Source: an uncultured Opitutia bacterium
GTDB lineage: Bacteria > Verrucomicrobiota > Verrucomicrobiia > Opitutales > Opitutaceae
NCBI GenBank assembly: GCA_903919985.1
Contig: CAIXKG010000126.1
Span: forward strand, 1 to 38,779
DNA length: 38,779 nt
Direction: 5' to 3'
The notes under the pieces are model-generated. The model was not told the DNA's origin. It did no database searches and saw only the letters and a list, made by a program, of their open reading frames with translations. The translations under genes and the position numbers were made by a program. The first letter of the stretch is position 1; each line of letters begins with the position of its first letter. Shown piece after piece: positions 1 through 7,931 of the stretch.

Positions 1-734
1 GCCGCGTCCCGGGCGCCCGCGGGCGCCGCGTCGGCCAGCGCCGTTCCCGGATAGGCGGCGAACGCGGCCCACAGCGCCTGGATTTCTTCGCGGGTGGCGC
101 CGGCGCGTTCCATCGACTTGATGTAGCCGCTGGCGAGGGAGCCCATGAGCGGCTCATCGGGATACTTGGCCGCGAGGCGGTCCACCTCGGCCTTGACCGC
201 GGCCAGCGCGGCGACGCGCTCGGTCGGGGCGGCCTTGGCCGCGACGCTGCGTAAACCGACCAAGGTTTCCTGTTCGAGAATGAGCCGGTTGGTTTCGGAA
301 ATGTCCGGCGCTGATACTCCCGCGACACGCAGCGCTTCCAGCTTGATCGCCCACTGCGCCCGCGCCGCCTCGTTGAACACGGCGTTGGCGGCTTCTTTGC
401 CGTCCTCGCGGCCGTTGATGCCGCCGGTCCAGCTGCCGAATTGTTTCACCATCTGCATCACGCAGTCCCACCGGCGGGGGTCAGTGGGGTGCCGGTCGTA
501 AAAATTCTGGCCGGTCGCGAGAATGCCTTGGACGAACATCATGCCCCAGCGAATGCGCCCCGAAAAATCCGCGTCCTTGGAGGAAGGCGGGGGCTGCATC
601 GCCTGTTGAAACGCCGCCCAATCCGGGTCGGCGGCAGCGGCGGCTTTGCCCACCGGCTCCGCGGCCCACAAGCACGGCGAAACGAAGGCGAGCAGGGAAA
701 GGAGGACCGAAAGCCGTGGGGGCAGGAGATTCAT
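1..734 (-). CDS. Secreted protein of unknown function, 3' end cut by window edge
   Basis: The reading frame starts at an ATG at 734 and stays open to the left edge, so about 244 residues are visible and the C-terminus is missing. The N-terminus is a clear signal peptide: a short MNLLPPRL n-region, a leucine-rich core and an alanine cleavage region ending near WAAEPVG. The mature part is rich in alanine and charged helical stretches and has no motif I can name. The phrase YDRHPTDPRRWD, a pattern of small-residue-rich helices, and the lack of membrane segments suggest a periplasmic or extracellular helical domain. It could be the N-terminal part of a larger secreted enzyme such as a thioredoxin-like protein, but that is a guess. 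The coding frame is supported by length and codon bias; function is not assignable. Confidence 0.75.
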   Translation of the reverse strand, partial: MNLLPPRLSVLLSLLAFVSPCLWAAEPVGKAAAAADPDWAAFQQAMQPPPSSKDADFSGRIRWGMMFVQGILATGQNFYDRHPTDPRRWDCVMQMVKQFGSWTGGINGREDGKEAANAVFNEAARAQWAIKLEALRVAGVSAPDISETNRLILEQETLVGLRSVAAKAAPTERVAALAAVKAEVDRLAAKYPDEPLMGSLASGYIKSMERAGATREEIQALWAAFAAYPGTALADAAPAGARDA

Positions 735-1240
735 CGGGCGAAGCGTTCAGAAGTTTCAGCACGCAGGCGATCCTTCTTGAGGCGCGCGGTGGGTGAAGGA
801 CGCGCCTTGTTTTCGTTGCGCGCGAAGACGCGGGAGCACCTCAGGGCGGAGGCAACGCGTCACCTTCGGTTCAGACTCCGGCCATCCGCCCCCCACGTTT
901 TCCCAGTACCTCACTGCCCCACTCCGCAGAACATCCCCGTGTTCGCGGGATTTGCTCGGCGAGTATCGCCTAAAAAATTTCCCGTTACATTCCCGCCCAC
1001 ACTGGCAAAACGCCCAACGCTTTGAGCGCTGAACGTGATGCCGTTACTCAACTCACCTCGATTTCCATAACTTCATAATCCGGGTTCGAACCCCAAACCT
1101 GCATCCTTTGCATCCTTCGCAGCTGCGCGTGAGATATTCCGCACTGCCGACATTTTCCCTCGCATTGCCTCCCGCTTCGGCGGCAACCTCATCCTCGTTT
1201 TTACGCCTTCTCCCCGAGGCCGCCTTTCCCCCGCGCTCCC
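735..1240. other. Intergenic stretch carrying repeat copy A
   Basis: No convincing gene lies here. The right half contains a diverged direct repeat (about 1000-1101) whose partner follows the ankyrin gene. The rest shows no hairpin with a T-tract and no clear promoter, although the promoter of the downstream three-gene operon must lie here or just inside. Confidence 0.6.
1000..1101 (+). repeat. Direct repeat copy A with a T-arm-like end
   Basis: The segment begins with CACTGGCAAAACGCC, which is identical to 6484-6498. It ends with CATAATCCGGGTTCGAACCCC, split here as CATAATCCGGG and TTCGAACCCC, which resembles the end of copy B (TATAATCCGG then TTTGAAATCCC). The GGTTCGAA-CCCC end looks like a tRNA/tmRNA T-loop, but no complete tRNA can be folded around it. 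The two copies bracket the DUF1592-DUF1552-ankyrin operon. Alignment by eye shows patchy rather than continuous identity, so this is an old, degenerate repeat. Confidence 0.6.
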
Positions 1241-3637
1241 TTGCCCTCTCCTGTGTTCACTCCCTCCCGGCTGATCCATCGATCTTCCGCCTCGCGCCTC
1301 CTCCGCTCGCTCGGTGGCGCCGCTGGATTGCTCGGGGCTTTCAGCCTGGCCCGCGCCGCCGCCGCCGACCTCCCGAACCGAACCGCAACGGTCATTCAGG
1401 ACTACTGCATGGACTGCCATGACGCCGCCACCAAGAAGGGGGGCCTGTCGCTCGAGGGCCTCAACGCCCGCAATCCCGCCGCCAATCCCGAGGCATGGGA
1501 GCGTGTGCTCCTGAAACTCCGCCACCGCCAGATGCCGCCCATCGGCGAGACGCGCCCGGATGAGGCGTCCTACGAGGCCGTCGTCACCCATCTTCAGTCC
1601 TCGATCGATCGCGCGGCCGCCGCCCAGCCGAACCCAGGCCACGTCGACACATTCCGGCGGCTGACGCGCACCGAGTATCACAACGCGATCCGCGACCTGC
1701 TCGACCTCGAGATCGACGCCTCCGCCCTGCTGCCCAAGGACGACAGCAGCCACGGCTTCGACAACATCACCGTTGGCGAACTCTCGCCGAGCCTCCTCGA
1801 GCGTTACCTCGGTGCCGCCAAAAAAATCGGCCAGATCGCGCTGGGCCGGCCGCTGTCGGCGCCGCAGGGCGAGACGATGCAGGTTCCGATTGACCTGACG
1901 CAGGAGGGAGAGTTCGCCGACCTGCCGCCGGGAACACGGGGCGGCGCTTCCACCCGTTTCAATTTCCCGCGCGACGGCGAATACGAGGTGCAACTTCGCC
2001 TCGCCCGCGATCGCAACGACAAGGTCGAGGGCCTCCTCCGCGGCACCAGCGACATCGACCTGCTGGTCGACGGCGCCCCGGTCACGCGCTTCCAGGTCGC
2101 CGCGCCCGGCCGCGGCGCGACCTACCAGAATGTCGACCTCCACCTTTCCATCCGCGTGCCGGTCAAGGCCGGCCCCCACGAGGTAAGCGCCACCTTCCCC
2201 CGCACTTCGACCGTCCTCGGCGAATCCGAGCGCGAGCCGACGCTCGCCCATTTCAACATGGACCGCCATCCGCGCCTGCAGCCGGCGATCTACTCCATCT
2301 CCGTCGTCGGCCCGTACAACGCCACCGGCCCCGGCGACACGCCGAGCCGCCGCCGGATTTTCCCGTCCTTTCCCACCGGCGCCGCCCAGGAGGACGCCAC
2401 CGCGCAAAAGGTCATTGCCACGCTCGCCCGGCGCGCGTTCCGGCGTCCAGTCACCGCGCAGGACCTCGCCGGGCCGCTGCGCTTCTACACCGAGACCAAG
2501 GCAAAGGAGGGCTTCGAGGCCGGTATCGAGATGGCCCTGCGCGCCATTCTCGTCAGCCCGAATTTCCTCTTCCGCATCGAGCCCGATCCGCCGGGTACCG
2601 CGGCAGGCAAGGTCTTCCGCGTGCCCGATCTGCAGCTCGCCTCGCGGCTGTCGTTCTTTCTCTGGAGTAGCATCCCCGACGACGAGTTGCTCGATGTCGC
2701 CAGCCAGGGAACCCTGAGCCGCCCCGAGGTGCTGGCCGCGCAAACCCGGCGCATGCTGCAGGATCCCCGTTCCTCGGCGCTCGTGGAGAGCTTCGCCTCG
2801 CAATGGCTCTATCTCCGCAACGTCGACCTCGCGCGGCCCGATGCTCGGCTGTTCATGGATTTCGACGAGAACCTCCGCTCAGCCATGCGGCGCGAAACCG
2901 AGCTGTTCTGCACCAGCATCCTGCGCGAGGACCGCAGCGTCCTCGACCTGCTGCGCGCCCGCTTCACGTTTCTGAACGAGCGCCTCGCGAAGCACTACGG
3001 CATCGCACACGTCTACGGCAGCGAGTTCCGCCGCGTCGAACTGGGACCCGAGGACCGCGCCGGCGGACTGCTCAACCACGGAAGCATCCTAACCGTCACC
3101 TCGCACGCGAACCGGACCTCCCCCGTGGTGCGCGGCAACTGGATTCTGACCAATCTCCTCGGTACGCCGCCGAAGCCGCCGCCGCCCGATGTCCCGCAGC
3201 TCAAGGAGAAGAACGAGGCCGGCAAGAATCTCTCGATGCGCGAGCAGATGGCCCGCCACCGCAGCCAGCCCGCCTGCGCCACCTGCCACAACCTGATGGA
3301 TCCGATCGGCTTCGCCCTCGAGAATTACGACGCCGTGGGCCGCTGGCGCACGTCCGAGGGCGGCCAGCCCCTCGACACCACCGGAAGCCTGCCGGACGGC
3401 ACCGCCTTTCACTCACCGGCAGAACTCCAGCAGGCGATCCTGAAACGCCCGGAACTCTTCGTCCACACCCTCGCCGAAAAGCTGCTGGTCTATTCCCTCG
3501 GGCGCGGCTTGGAGTACTACGATGAGCCCGCCGTCCGGCAGATCGTCCATGACGCCGCCCCGGAGGACTACCGCCTTTCCGCCATCGTGCTCGGCCTCGT
3601 CCGCAGCGCCCCGTTTCAAATGAAGGAAGCCAAATGA
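1241..3637 (+). CDS. DUF1592/DUF1588/DUF1585 domain protein with c-type heme motif
   Basis: This is a 798-residue exported protein of the family widespread in Planctomycetes and Verrucomicrobia. After a signal peptide (hydrophobic stretch around residues 20-40) comes a cytochrome-c-like segment with CMDCH at residues 56-60. DUF1587, DUF1595, DUF1592, DUF1588 and DUF1585-type regions follow. A second CxxCH (CATCH, about residue 680) sits in the family-typical context followed by NLMDPIGFALENYD. The family is thought to bind heme and work outside the cytoplasm; its reaction is not established. No ATG exists before the heme motif. The start is TTG at 1241 or GTG at 1253, neither with a good ribosome site, so the exact start is uncertain. 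It overlaps the next gene by four bases (ATGA), showing translational coupling. Confidence 0.9.
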   Translation: MPSPVFTPSRLIHRSSASRLLRSLGGAAGLLGAFSLARAAAADLPNRTATVIQDYCMDCHDAATKKGGLSLEGLNARNPAANPEAWERVLLKLRHRQMPPIGETRPDEASYEAVVTHLQSSIDRAAAAQPNPGHVDTFRRLTRTEYHNAIRDLLDLEIDASALLPKDDSSHGFDNITVGELSPSLLERYLGAAKKIGQIALGRPLSAPQGETMQVPIDLTQEGEFADLPPGTRGGASTRFNFPRDGEYEVQLRLARDRNDKVEGLLRGTSDIDLLVDGAPVTRFQVAAPGRGATYQNVDLHLSIRVPVKAGPHEVSATFPRTSTVLGESEREPTLAHFNMDRHPRLQPAIYSISVVGPYNATGPGDTPSRRRIFPSFPTGAAQEDATAQKVIATLARRAFRRPVTAQDLAGPLRFYTETKAKEGFEAGIEMALRAILVSPNFLFRIEPDPPGTAAGKVFRVPDLQLASRLSFFLWSSIPDDELLDVASQGTLSRPEVLAAQTRRMLQDPRSSALVESFASQWLYLRNVDLARPDARLFMDFDENLRSAMRRETELFCTSILREDRSVLDLLRARFTFLNERLAKHYGIAHVYGSEFRRVELGPEDRAGGLLNHGSILTVTSHANRTSPVVRGNWILTNLLGTPPKPPPPDVPQLKEKNEAGKNLSMREQMARHRSQPACATCHNLMDPIGFALENYDAVGRWRTSEGGQPLDTTGSLPDGTAFHSPAELQQAILKRPELFVHTLAEKLLVYSLGRGLEYYDEPAVRQIVHDAAPEDYRLSAIVLGLVRSAPFQMKEAK

Positions 3638-4980
3638 TCATCACGAAAAAGGCCCTGAGTCGCCGCACGTTCCTGCGCGGCGCCGGCATCACCCTCGCCC
3701 TCCCACTGCTCGAATCGATGCTCCCCGCCATGACGCCGCTGGCGAAGACCGCGGCCGCACCCGTCCGGCGCCTCGGCTACGTCTACCTTCCGATGGGCGC
3801 CCAGCTCGGCAAGTGGATCCCGGAGACCACCGGCCCGCTGTCCACGCTTCCCCCGACGCTGCAGACGCTGACACCCTACCTCAACCAGGTCAGCGTGCTG
3901 TCCAACCTCGAGTTGAGGAACGCCTATTCCGCCGGCAATCACGCCACCGCCAACGCGGCTTTCCTCAGCGCCGCTCGCGCGAAGATGACCGAGGGCAGCG
4001 ACTACGAGCTCGCCACCACCGTCGACCAGATCGCGGCGCGCCGCATCGGCCGCGAGACGCCGCTGCCCTCGCTCGAGCTGGCGATGGACCTCACCACGGC
4101 CGTCGGCAACTGCGACAACGGCTACGCCTGCGTCTATCAGAACAATCTTTCGTGGGCGACCCCCACCGCCCCGCTTCCCGCCGAGGCGCACCCGCGCGTG
4201 GTTTTTGAGCGCCTCTTCGGCACCGGCGGCAGCGCCGCCGAGCGCCAGGCCGAGTTGCGCAAGGACGCCAGCATCCTCGACTGGGTGCTCGACGATGTCG
4301 CGCGTCTCCAGCGCAGCGTCGGCCCCGGCGACCGCCACAAGGTCGCCGAATACCTCGACACCATCCGCGAGGTTGAGCGCCGGATCCAGCAGGCGGAGAA
4401 TCGCGCCGCCGATGCACCCGCGCCCGATATCGACCGGCCGAGCACGGTGCCCGACGCCTACGCCGACCACGCCCGGCTCATGTTCGACCTGCAGGTGCTC
4501 GCCATGCAGGGCGATCTCACCCGGGTCATGACCTTCCAGCTCGCCCGCGAAACGAGCAACCGTACCTATCCCGAAATCGGCGTCGCGGAGGGCCACCACG
4601 CCGCCTCCCATCACGCCGGCAATCTCGCGAAGATCGCGAATCTCGAGAAGATCAACGCGTTTCACGTGTCACTCTTCGCCTACTACCTCGCGAAACTGCA
4701 GGCGACCCCGGACGGCACCGGCAACCTCCTCGACCACTCGCTACTCCTCTTCGGCAGCGGCATGGGAAACCCGGACATCCACAACCACGTCGACCTGCCC
4801 ATCGTGGTCGCTGGCGGGGGCGGCGGCACGCACCGCGGCGGGCGGCATATTCGCTACGCCGAACCGACGCCGCTGGCCAACCTGCACCTGACGATGCTCG
4901 ACAAGGTCGGTGTGTCGCTCGAGGCGTTCGCCGACAGCACCGGCCGGCTCTCGGAAATTTCCTCCCCGGTGGTGCTGTGA
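3634..4980 (+). CDS. DUF1552 family protein, Tat-exported
   Basis: This 448-residue protein begins with a twin-arginine signal, SRRTFLRG at residues 9-16 followed by a hydrophobic stretch, so it is probably exported folded. The body matches the DUF1552 family, which is almost always encoded next to a DUF1592 protein, as here. The DUF1552 family is related to DUF1501/sulfatase-like folds; its substrate is unknown. The C-terminal part carries family-typical phrases such as LLLFGSGMGNPDIHNH and IVVAGGGGG. Its ATG overlaps the stop of the upstream gene, and its own stop overlaps a possible GTG start of the ankyrin gene, so the three genes form one tight operon. Likely role (inference): a periplasmic partner of the heme protein. 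Confidence 0.9.
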   Translation: MIITKKALSRRTFLRGAGITLALPLLESMLPAMTPLAKTAAAPVRRLGYVYLPMGAQLGKWIPETTGPLSTLPPTLQTLTPYLNQVSVLSNLELRNAYSAGNHATANAAFLSAARAKMTEGSDYELATTVDQIAARRIGRETPLPSLELAMDLTTAVGNCDNGYACVYQNNLSWATPTAPLPAEAHPRVVFERLFGTGGSAAERQAELRKDASILDWVLDDVARLQRSVGPGDRHKVAEYLDTIREVERRIQQAENRAADAPAPDIDRPSTVPDAYADHARLMFDLQVLAMQGDLTRVMTFQLARETSNRTYPEIGVAEGHHAASHHAGNLAKIANLEKINAFHVSLFAYYLAKLQATPDGTGNLLDHSLLLFGSGMGNPDIHNHVDLPIVVAGGGGGTHRGGRHIRYAEPTPLANLHLTMLDKVGVSLEAFADSTGRLSEISSPVVL

Positions 4981-4994
4981 GCCGGACTGCCGGA

Positions 4995-6461
4995 ATGATG
5001 AGATTTTACGCGCGTATGAAATTTGCCGCCGCCGGCCTGTGTCTCCTCCTCGCCGGCTCGCTGCCCGCCGCCGCGGACGATGCCGCCTTCCTCGCCGCCG
5101 CCCGCGCGGGCGACGCGACCCGACTGACCGCGCTTCTGGGCGCGGGCGCCAACCCCAACGCGGCCACGCCCACCGGCGAGACGGCGCTGCATTTTGCCGC
5201 CGAGTCCGGCGACCTCGCGGCCGCGCAGCGCCTCGTGCAGGCCGGCGCGAAGGTGGCCACCAACCGCTACGGCGTCTCCCCGCTCTTCGCCGCCTGCGAG
5301 TTGGGCCATGCCCCTCTCATCGCCCTCCTGCTGGACGCCGGCGCCAGCGTGAATGCCTCCCTCCCGGATGGCCGCACTCCCCTGATGGTCGCGGCGCAGA
5401 CCGGCCGACCCGACGCCGTGAAACTGCTCCTCGCCCGCGGCGCCGAGCCGAACGCACGCGAGCCGGCCCAAGACCAGACGGCGATTATGTGGGCCGCCGC
5501 CGAGGGCAACCGCGACGCCGTGGCCGAGTTGCTGCGCGCTGGCGCAGAAGTCGGCGCCAAGTCCAAGGGCGGCTTCAGCGCCTTTCTATTCGCGGTGCGG
5601 CAGGGGCATCACGATGTCGCCCGGGTGCTCCTCGAAGCCGGCGCGAGCGCCAACGATTCCGTCGGCCTCAAGCCCGGCGGCCCCAGCGCGTTGTCGCTGG
5701 CCGTGACCAACGCACACTACGAACTCGGCGCGTGGCTAATCGGGGCCGGCGCAGATCCCAACTACACTTGGTCGGGCCGGACCGTGCTGCACCTGCTCAC
5801 CTGGGTCCGCCGTCCGGGGGCAGGCTCCAACGACCCCGCCCCCGAGGGCAGCGGGAAAATGTCCGACCTCGAATTCGTGCGGTTCCTCGTGGCGCACGGC
5901 GCCGACGTGAACCGCCGGCGGACCGCCAGCGGCGGCCCGCGCACGACCCTCAATCTTAAAGGCGCCACGCCCTTCCTGCTCGCCGCGCGCACCGCCGACG
6001 CCGAGTTGATGCGGCTCCTCGTGGAACTCGGCGCCGACCCATCGATCCCGAACGCCGACGGCACCACGCCGCTCTTGGCGGCGGCCGGCGTCGACGTGCA
6101 ATCCCCCGGCGAGGATCCCGGCACGGAGGAGGAAGTGTTCGAGGCCGTGAAACTCGCCGTGGAACTCGGCAACGACGTCAACGCGGTCGACCAGAACGGC
6201 AATACCGCGCTGCACGGCGCCGCCCTGAAGTGGGCCACCTCTTCCGTACCCTATCTCGTGTCCAAAGGGGCGAAGATCGAAGTGTGGAACCGGCCCAACC
6301 AAAACGGCTGGACCCCGCTGCGCATCGCGACCGGGGTTTACCGCGGCATGAACCTCCGCGGCTCCCCGCAAACCGCCGCCGCCCTCCGCGAAATCATGGC
6401 CGCCGCCGGCGTCTCGACCGAAGTTGAGCCCCAGAAAAATCCCAACGGCGGAATCAAATAG
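4995..6461 (+). CDS. Secreted ankyrin-repeat protein
   Basis: This protein of about 488 residues has an N-terminal signal peptide (MKFAAAGLCLLLAGSLPAAA) followed by roughly ten ankyrin repeats. Repeats are recognisable by recurring G-T-ALHFAA, G-PL-AA and LL-AGA phrases with an asparagine or aspartate at each turn. Ankyrin repeats are protein-binding scaffolds, so it may organise the products of the two upstream genes in the periplasm. I chose ATG 4995. A GTG at 4977 overlapping the DUF1552 stop and an ATG at 5016 directly before the signal peptide are also possible. It is the last gene of the operon; copy B of the direct repeat starts 22 bases after its stop. No catalytic residues are seen. 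Confidence 0.9.
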   Translation: MMRFYARMKFAAAGLCLLLAGSLPAAADDAAFLAAARAGDATRLTALLGAGANPNAATPTGETALHFAAESGDLAAAQRLVQAGAKVATNRYGVSPLFAACELGHAPLIALLLDAGASVNASLPDGRTPLMVAAQTGRPDAVKLLLARGAEPNAREPAQDQTAIMWAAAEGNRDAVAELLRAGAEVGAKSKGGFSAFLFAVRQGHHDVARVLLEAGASANDSVGLKPGGPSALSLAVTNAHYELGAWLIGAGADPNYTWSGRTVLHLLTWVRRPGAGSNDPAPEGSGKMSDLEFVRFLVAHGADVNRRRTASGGPRTTLNLKGATPFLLAARTADAELMRLLVELGADPSIPNADGTTPLLAAAGVDVQSPGEDPGTEEEVFEAVKLAVELGNDVNAVDQNGNTALHGAALKWATSSVPYLVSKGAKIEVWNRPNQNGWTPLRIATGVYRGMNLRGSPQTAAALREIMAAAGVSTEVEPQKNPNGGIK

Positions 6462-6483
6462 TCCCGCGGAAGATGCGTGCCCG

Positions 6484-6680
6484 CACTGGCAAAACGCCAA
6501 AAGCGCCGCGTAGCTGAGCGTGATTCAGTTACCTCAATCCCGGAGATTTCGATCACTATATAATCCGGTTTGAAATCCCACGACCTCCACCATTTTCAGG
6601 CCCCATCGCGCGCGTTCGCGCCGATGGGATTACTCAACGTACCCGGCGAGTGACAGGGGGAGAGATCGCGTGCTGGCAGC
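6484..6680 (+). repeat. Direct repeat copy B with degenerate tmRNA-like 3' end
   Basis: The left half (6484-6583) resembles copy A and the right half (about 6582-6680) resembles copy C. At 6567-6592 the sequence reads GGTTTGAAATCCC then ACGACCTCCACCA, which looks like the T-loop, T-stem, acceptor strand and CCA of tmRNA, but with substitutions. The upstream strand of the T-stem is not complementary, so no intact tRNA-like domain is present. Shortly downstream (6602-6628) is a hairpin, CCCATCG paired with CGATGGG, also present in copy C. This pattern is what remains of an attachment site after integration at the 3' end of ssrA. Confidence 0.65.
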
Positions 6681-6699
6681 GGATGGGTGACGAGGAAAG

Positions 6700-6734
6700 T
6701 TGCGGCACTTCATAGATCTTGATGAGTGCCGCAA
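6700..6734 (-). terminator. Hairpin downstream of the toxin gene
   Basis: TTGCGGCACT at 6700-6709 pairs with AGTGCCGCAA at 6725-6734, extended inward by CAT/ATG with a one-base bulge. It lies just past the stop of the DUF5615 gene on the minus strand. There is no T-tract, so it may be a weak or factor-dependent terminator or a transcript-end stabiliser. Confidence 0.5.
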
Positions 6735-6751
6735 TGCATCAAGAGAGCCTC

Positions 6752-7111
6752 CTACCTCGGTTCGGGCTTAGGCAAAGATCGGATGGGTAACTCAACGTAA
6801 TCCCCTGAGGACAAAGACGCCACTGCTTGAACGACGGAATCAGCGTCTTGCCGGATGCGCCGCCAATCCGTGGTAAGCAAGACAAGTATCGCTAGTCGGC
6901 GGCTGGGCAGGTGCTGCTGATAGCGAAGATTTTGATCCGTCGTAATGATGGCGGCAAAGCCATCCTCCTCCGCTGCGCGCAATAAATCACCATTTTGTAG
7001 TTCGCCCCAGCCGCGGTCAAAAGCTGTCACCACCTCGTGTGAAGCCAGAAAGCTGCGCAGCGGCACAGGTGTGCCTTGATCGAAAAGTATCTTCACTCCT
7101 TTAAGCCTCAA
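6752..7111 (-). CDS. DUF5615 family PIN-like toxin
   Basis: This 119-residue protein matches the DUF5615 (Mut7-C/PIN-like) family, predicted ribonuclease toxins that pair with DUF433 antitoxins. The family core is visible: KILFDQGTPVPL with an acidic residue at position 11, then the E-L-NGDLL segment, then IITTDQNL with the second conserved aspartate, then a LAILVLL strand. Translation appears to begin at TTG 7111, overlapping the end of the antitoxin gene by 11 bases; a GTG at 7096 (VKILFDQG) is the alternative and abolishes most of the overlap. The overlap indicates coupled expression, antitoxin first. Activity on RNA is inferred from the family only. Confidence 0.85.
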   Translation of the reverse strand: MRLKGVKILFDQGTPVPLRSFLASHEVVTAFDRGWGELQNGDLLRAAEEDGFAAIITTDQNLRYQQHLPSRRLAILVLLTTDWRRIRQDADSVVQAVASLSSGDYVELPIRSLPKPEPR

Positions 7112-7319
7112 CGAGGCTGCGCTGCGCGTGGTCCAACACGGCCTCGATTTGCTCCCGACTCACTCCAGGAAACCATTCCAAAAAATCCTCTACAGTTGCT
7201 CCGCTTTCAAGATTCTCGAAAAGTGCCTTTACCGGAACACGCGTGCCCTTGAAAAGCCAGGCGCCGCTGACTTTTCCGGGCGCCCGATCGACGGCGGAAC
7301 ATTCTGACCAGTTAAGCAT
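7101..7319 (-). CDS. DUF433 family antitoxin
   Basis: This 72-residue protein has the DUF433 layout: a short N-terminal strand, the phrase KGTRVPVKALFENLESGATVE split as KGTRVPVKALFENL and ESGATVE, then DFLEWFPGVSREQIEAVLDHA. DUF433 proteins carry a helix-turn-helix-like fold and act as antitoxins for DUF5615 partners, as with the adjoining gene. Neutralisation and autoregulation are inferred from the family. The pair is transcribed leftward and is the only cargo between repeat copies B and C. Confidence 0.88.
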   Translation of the reverse strand: MLNWSECSAVDRAPGKVSGAWLFKGTRVPVKALFENLESGATVEDFLEWFPGVSREQIEAVLDHAQRSLVEA

Positions 7320-7492
7320 GGGTCACGGTGGCCAAATACGCGTCCCAACGCAAGGATGTTGGAGAAGATCTCAGCCGACACGGTCTAACGCCAGATATCC
7401 GTTTACCTAGATCGAACCTGCGCGAGAACACCCCAAGTTTACTCGGTAAAACGTTGAGGGCAATAGTGTCATTAAAAGACCCCGGTAAGCCC

Positions 7493-7607
7493 GGTTCAAC
7501 TCCCGCCACCTCCACCATTTTTATAACCCATCGTGCCCGTTCACGCCGATGGAGTTATTCAACGTACCCAGCGTGCGACCGGGGATGAGATCGCGGGCGA
7601 GAAGCGG
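7493..7607 (+). repeat. Direct repeat copy C with tmRNA 3'-end core (att-like)
   Basis: The core at 7493-7517 reads GGTTCAACTCCCGCC then ACCTCCACCA. This matches the T-loop to CCA end of bacterial tmRNA (E. coli ends GGTTCAACTCCCGCC-AGCTCCACCA) almost base for base. The bases upstream do not form the other strand of the T-stem, so this is only a 3' fragment, as expected for the distal attachment site of an element integrated into ssrA. Downstream identity to copy B continues for about 90 bases, including a CCATCG/CGATGG hairpin and CAACGTACCC. An intact ssrA is not in the window. Confidence 0.7.
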
Positions 7608-7931
7608 AAGGGGCGCGTGGTGCAGCAAGACCGCTAAGCTAGGTTGATGTTGCGGCGAGAACGGGGCGGCTGAACGCGGCCAGCGCCACGATCGCGATAA
7701 TGAAATGGACTTTGAGCCTGCAGAACACGGGTAAATTATTTGTAAATTTTCCCACTAGATCGCCCTGCGGCCACGATAAGTAAAATTGCGTGTGACGAGT
7801 GACCCAATTAGTTGACGAACGAGGCGCGGAACCGGGCTGAAACGCCCCGCGGCGCGGACGTTCGCTAAGGGCCTCACCCGTGGGCGACGGGCTACCGTCG
7901 ATCGAGACCGGTCATGCCCTCAATCAGCCGA
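7608..7931. other. Intergenic stretch with a possible signal-peptide remnant
   Basis: No full gene is visible between repeat C and the LytTR gene. On the minus strand a 29-codon frame (7728 GTG to 7639) reads KVHFIIAIVALAAFSRPVLA, a plausible signal peptide that stops shortly after the expected cleavage site. It may be the start of a lost secreted protein, or chance. The bases 7730-7765 are AT-rich and could hold a promoter. Confidence 0.3.

Noticed and set aside
1015-1105. Possible complete tRNA gene around GGTTCGAACCCC
   Set aside because: No acceptor, D or anticodon stems can be formed around the T-arm-like sequence; it is only a repeat end.
1073-2803. 576-codon minus-strand open frame
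   Set aside because: It is antisense to the DUF1592 gene, has arginine- and glycine-rich composition and no family features; high GC creates such shadows.
7312-7518. Minus-strand open frame starting MVEVAGVEP
   Set aside because: This is the well-known false protein produced by reading antisense to a tRNA/tmRNA 3' end; here it is antisense to repeat copy C and overlaps the antitoxin start.
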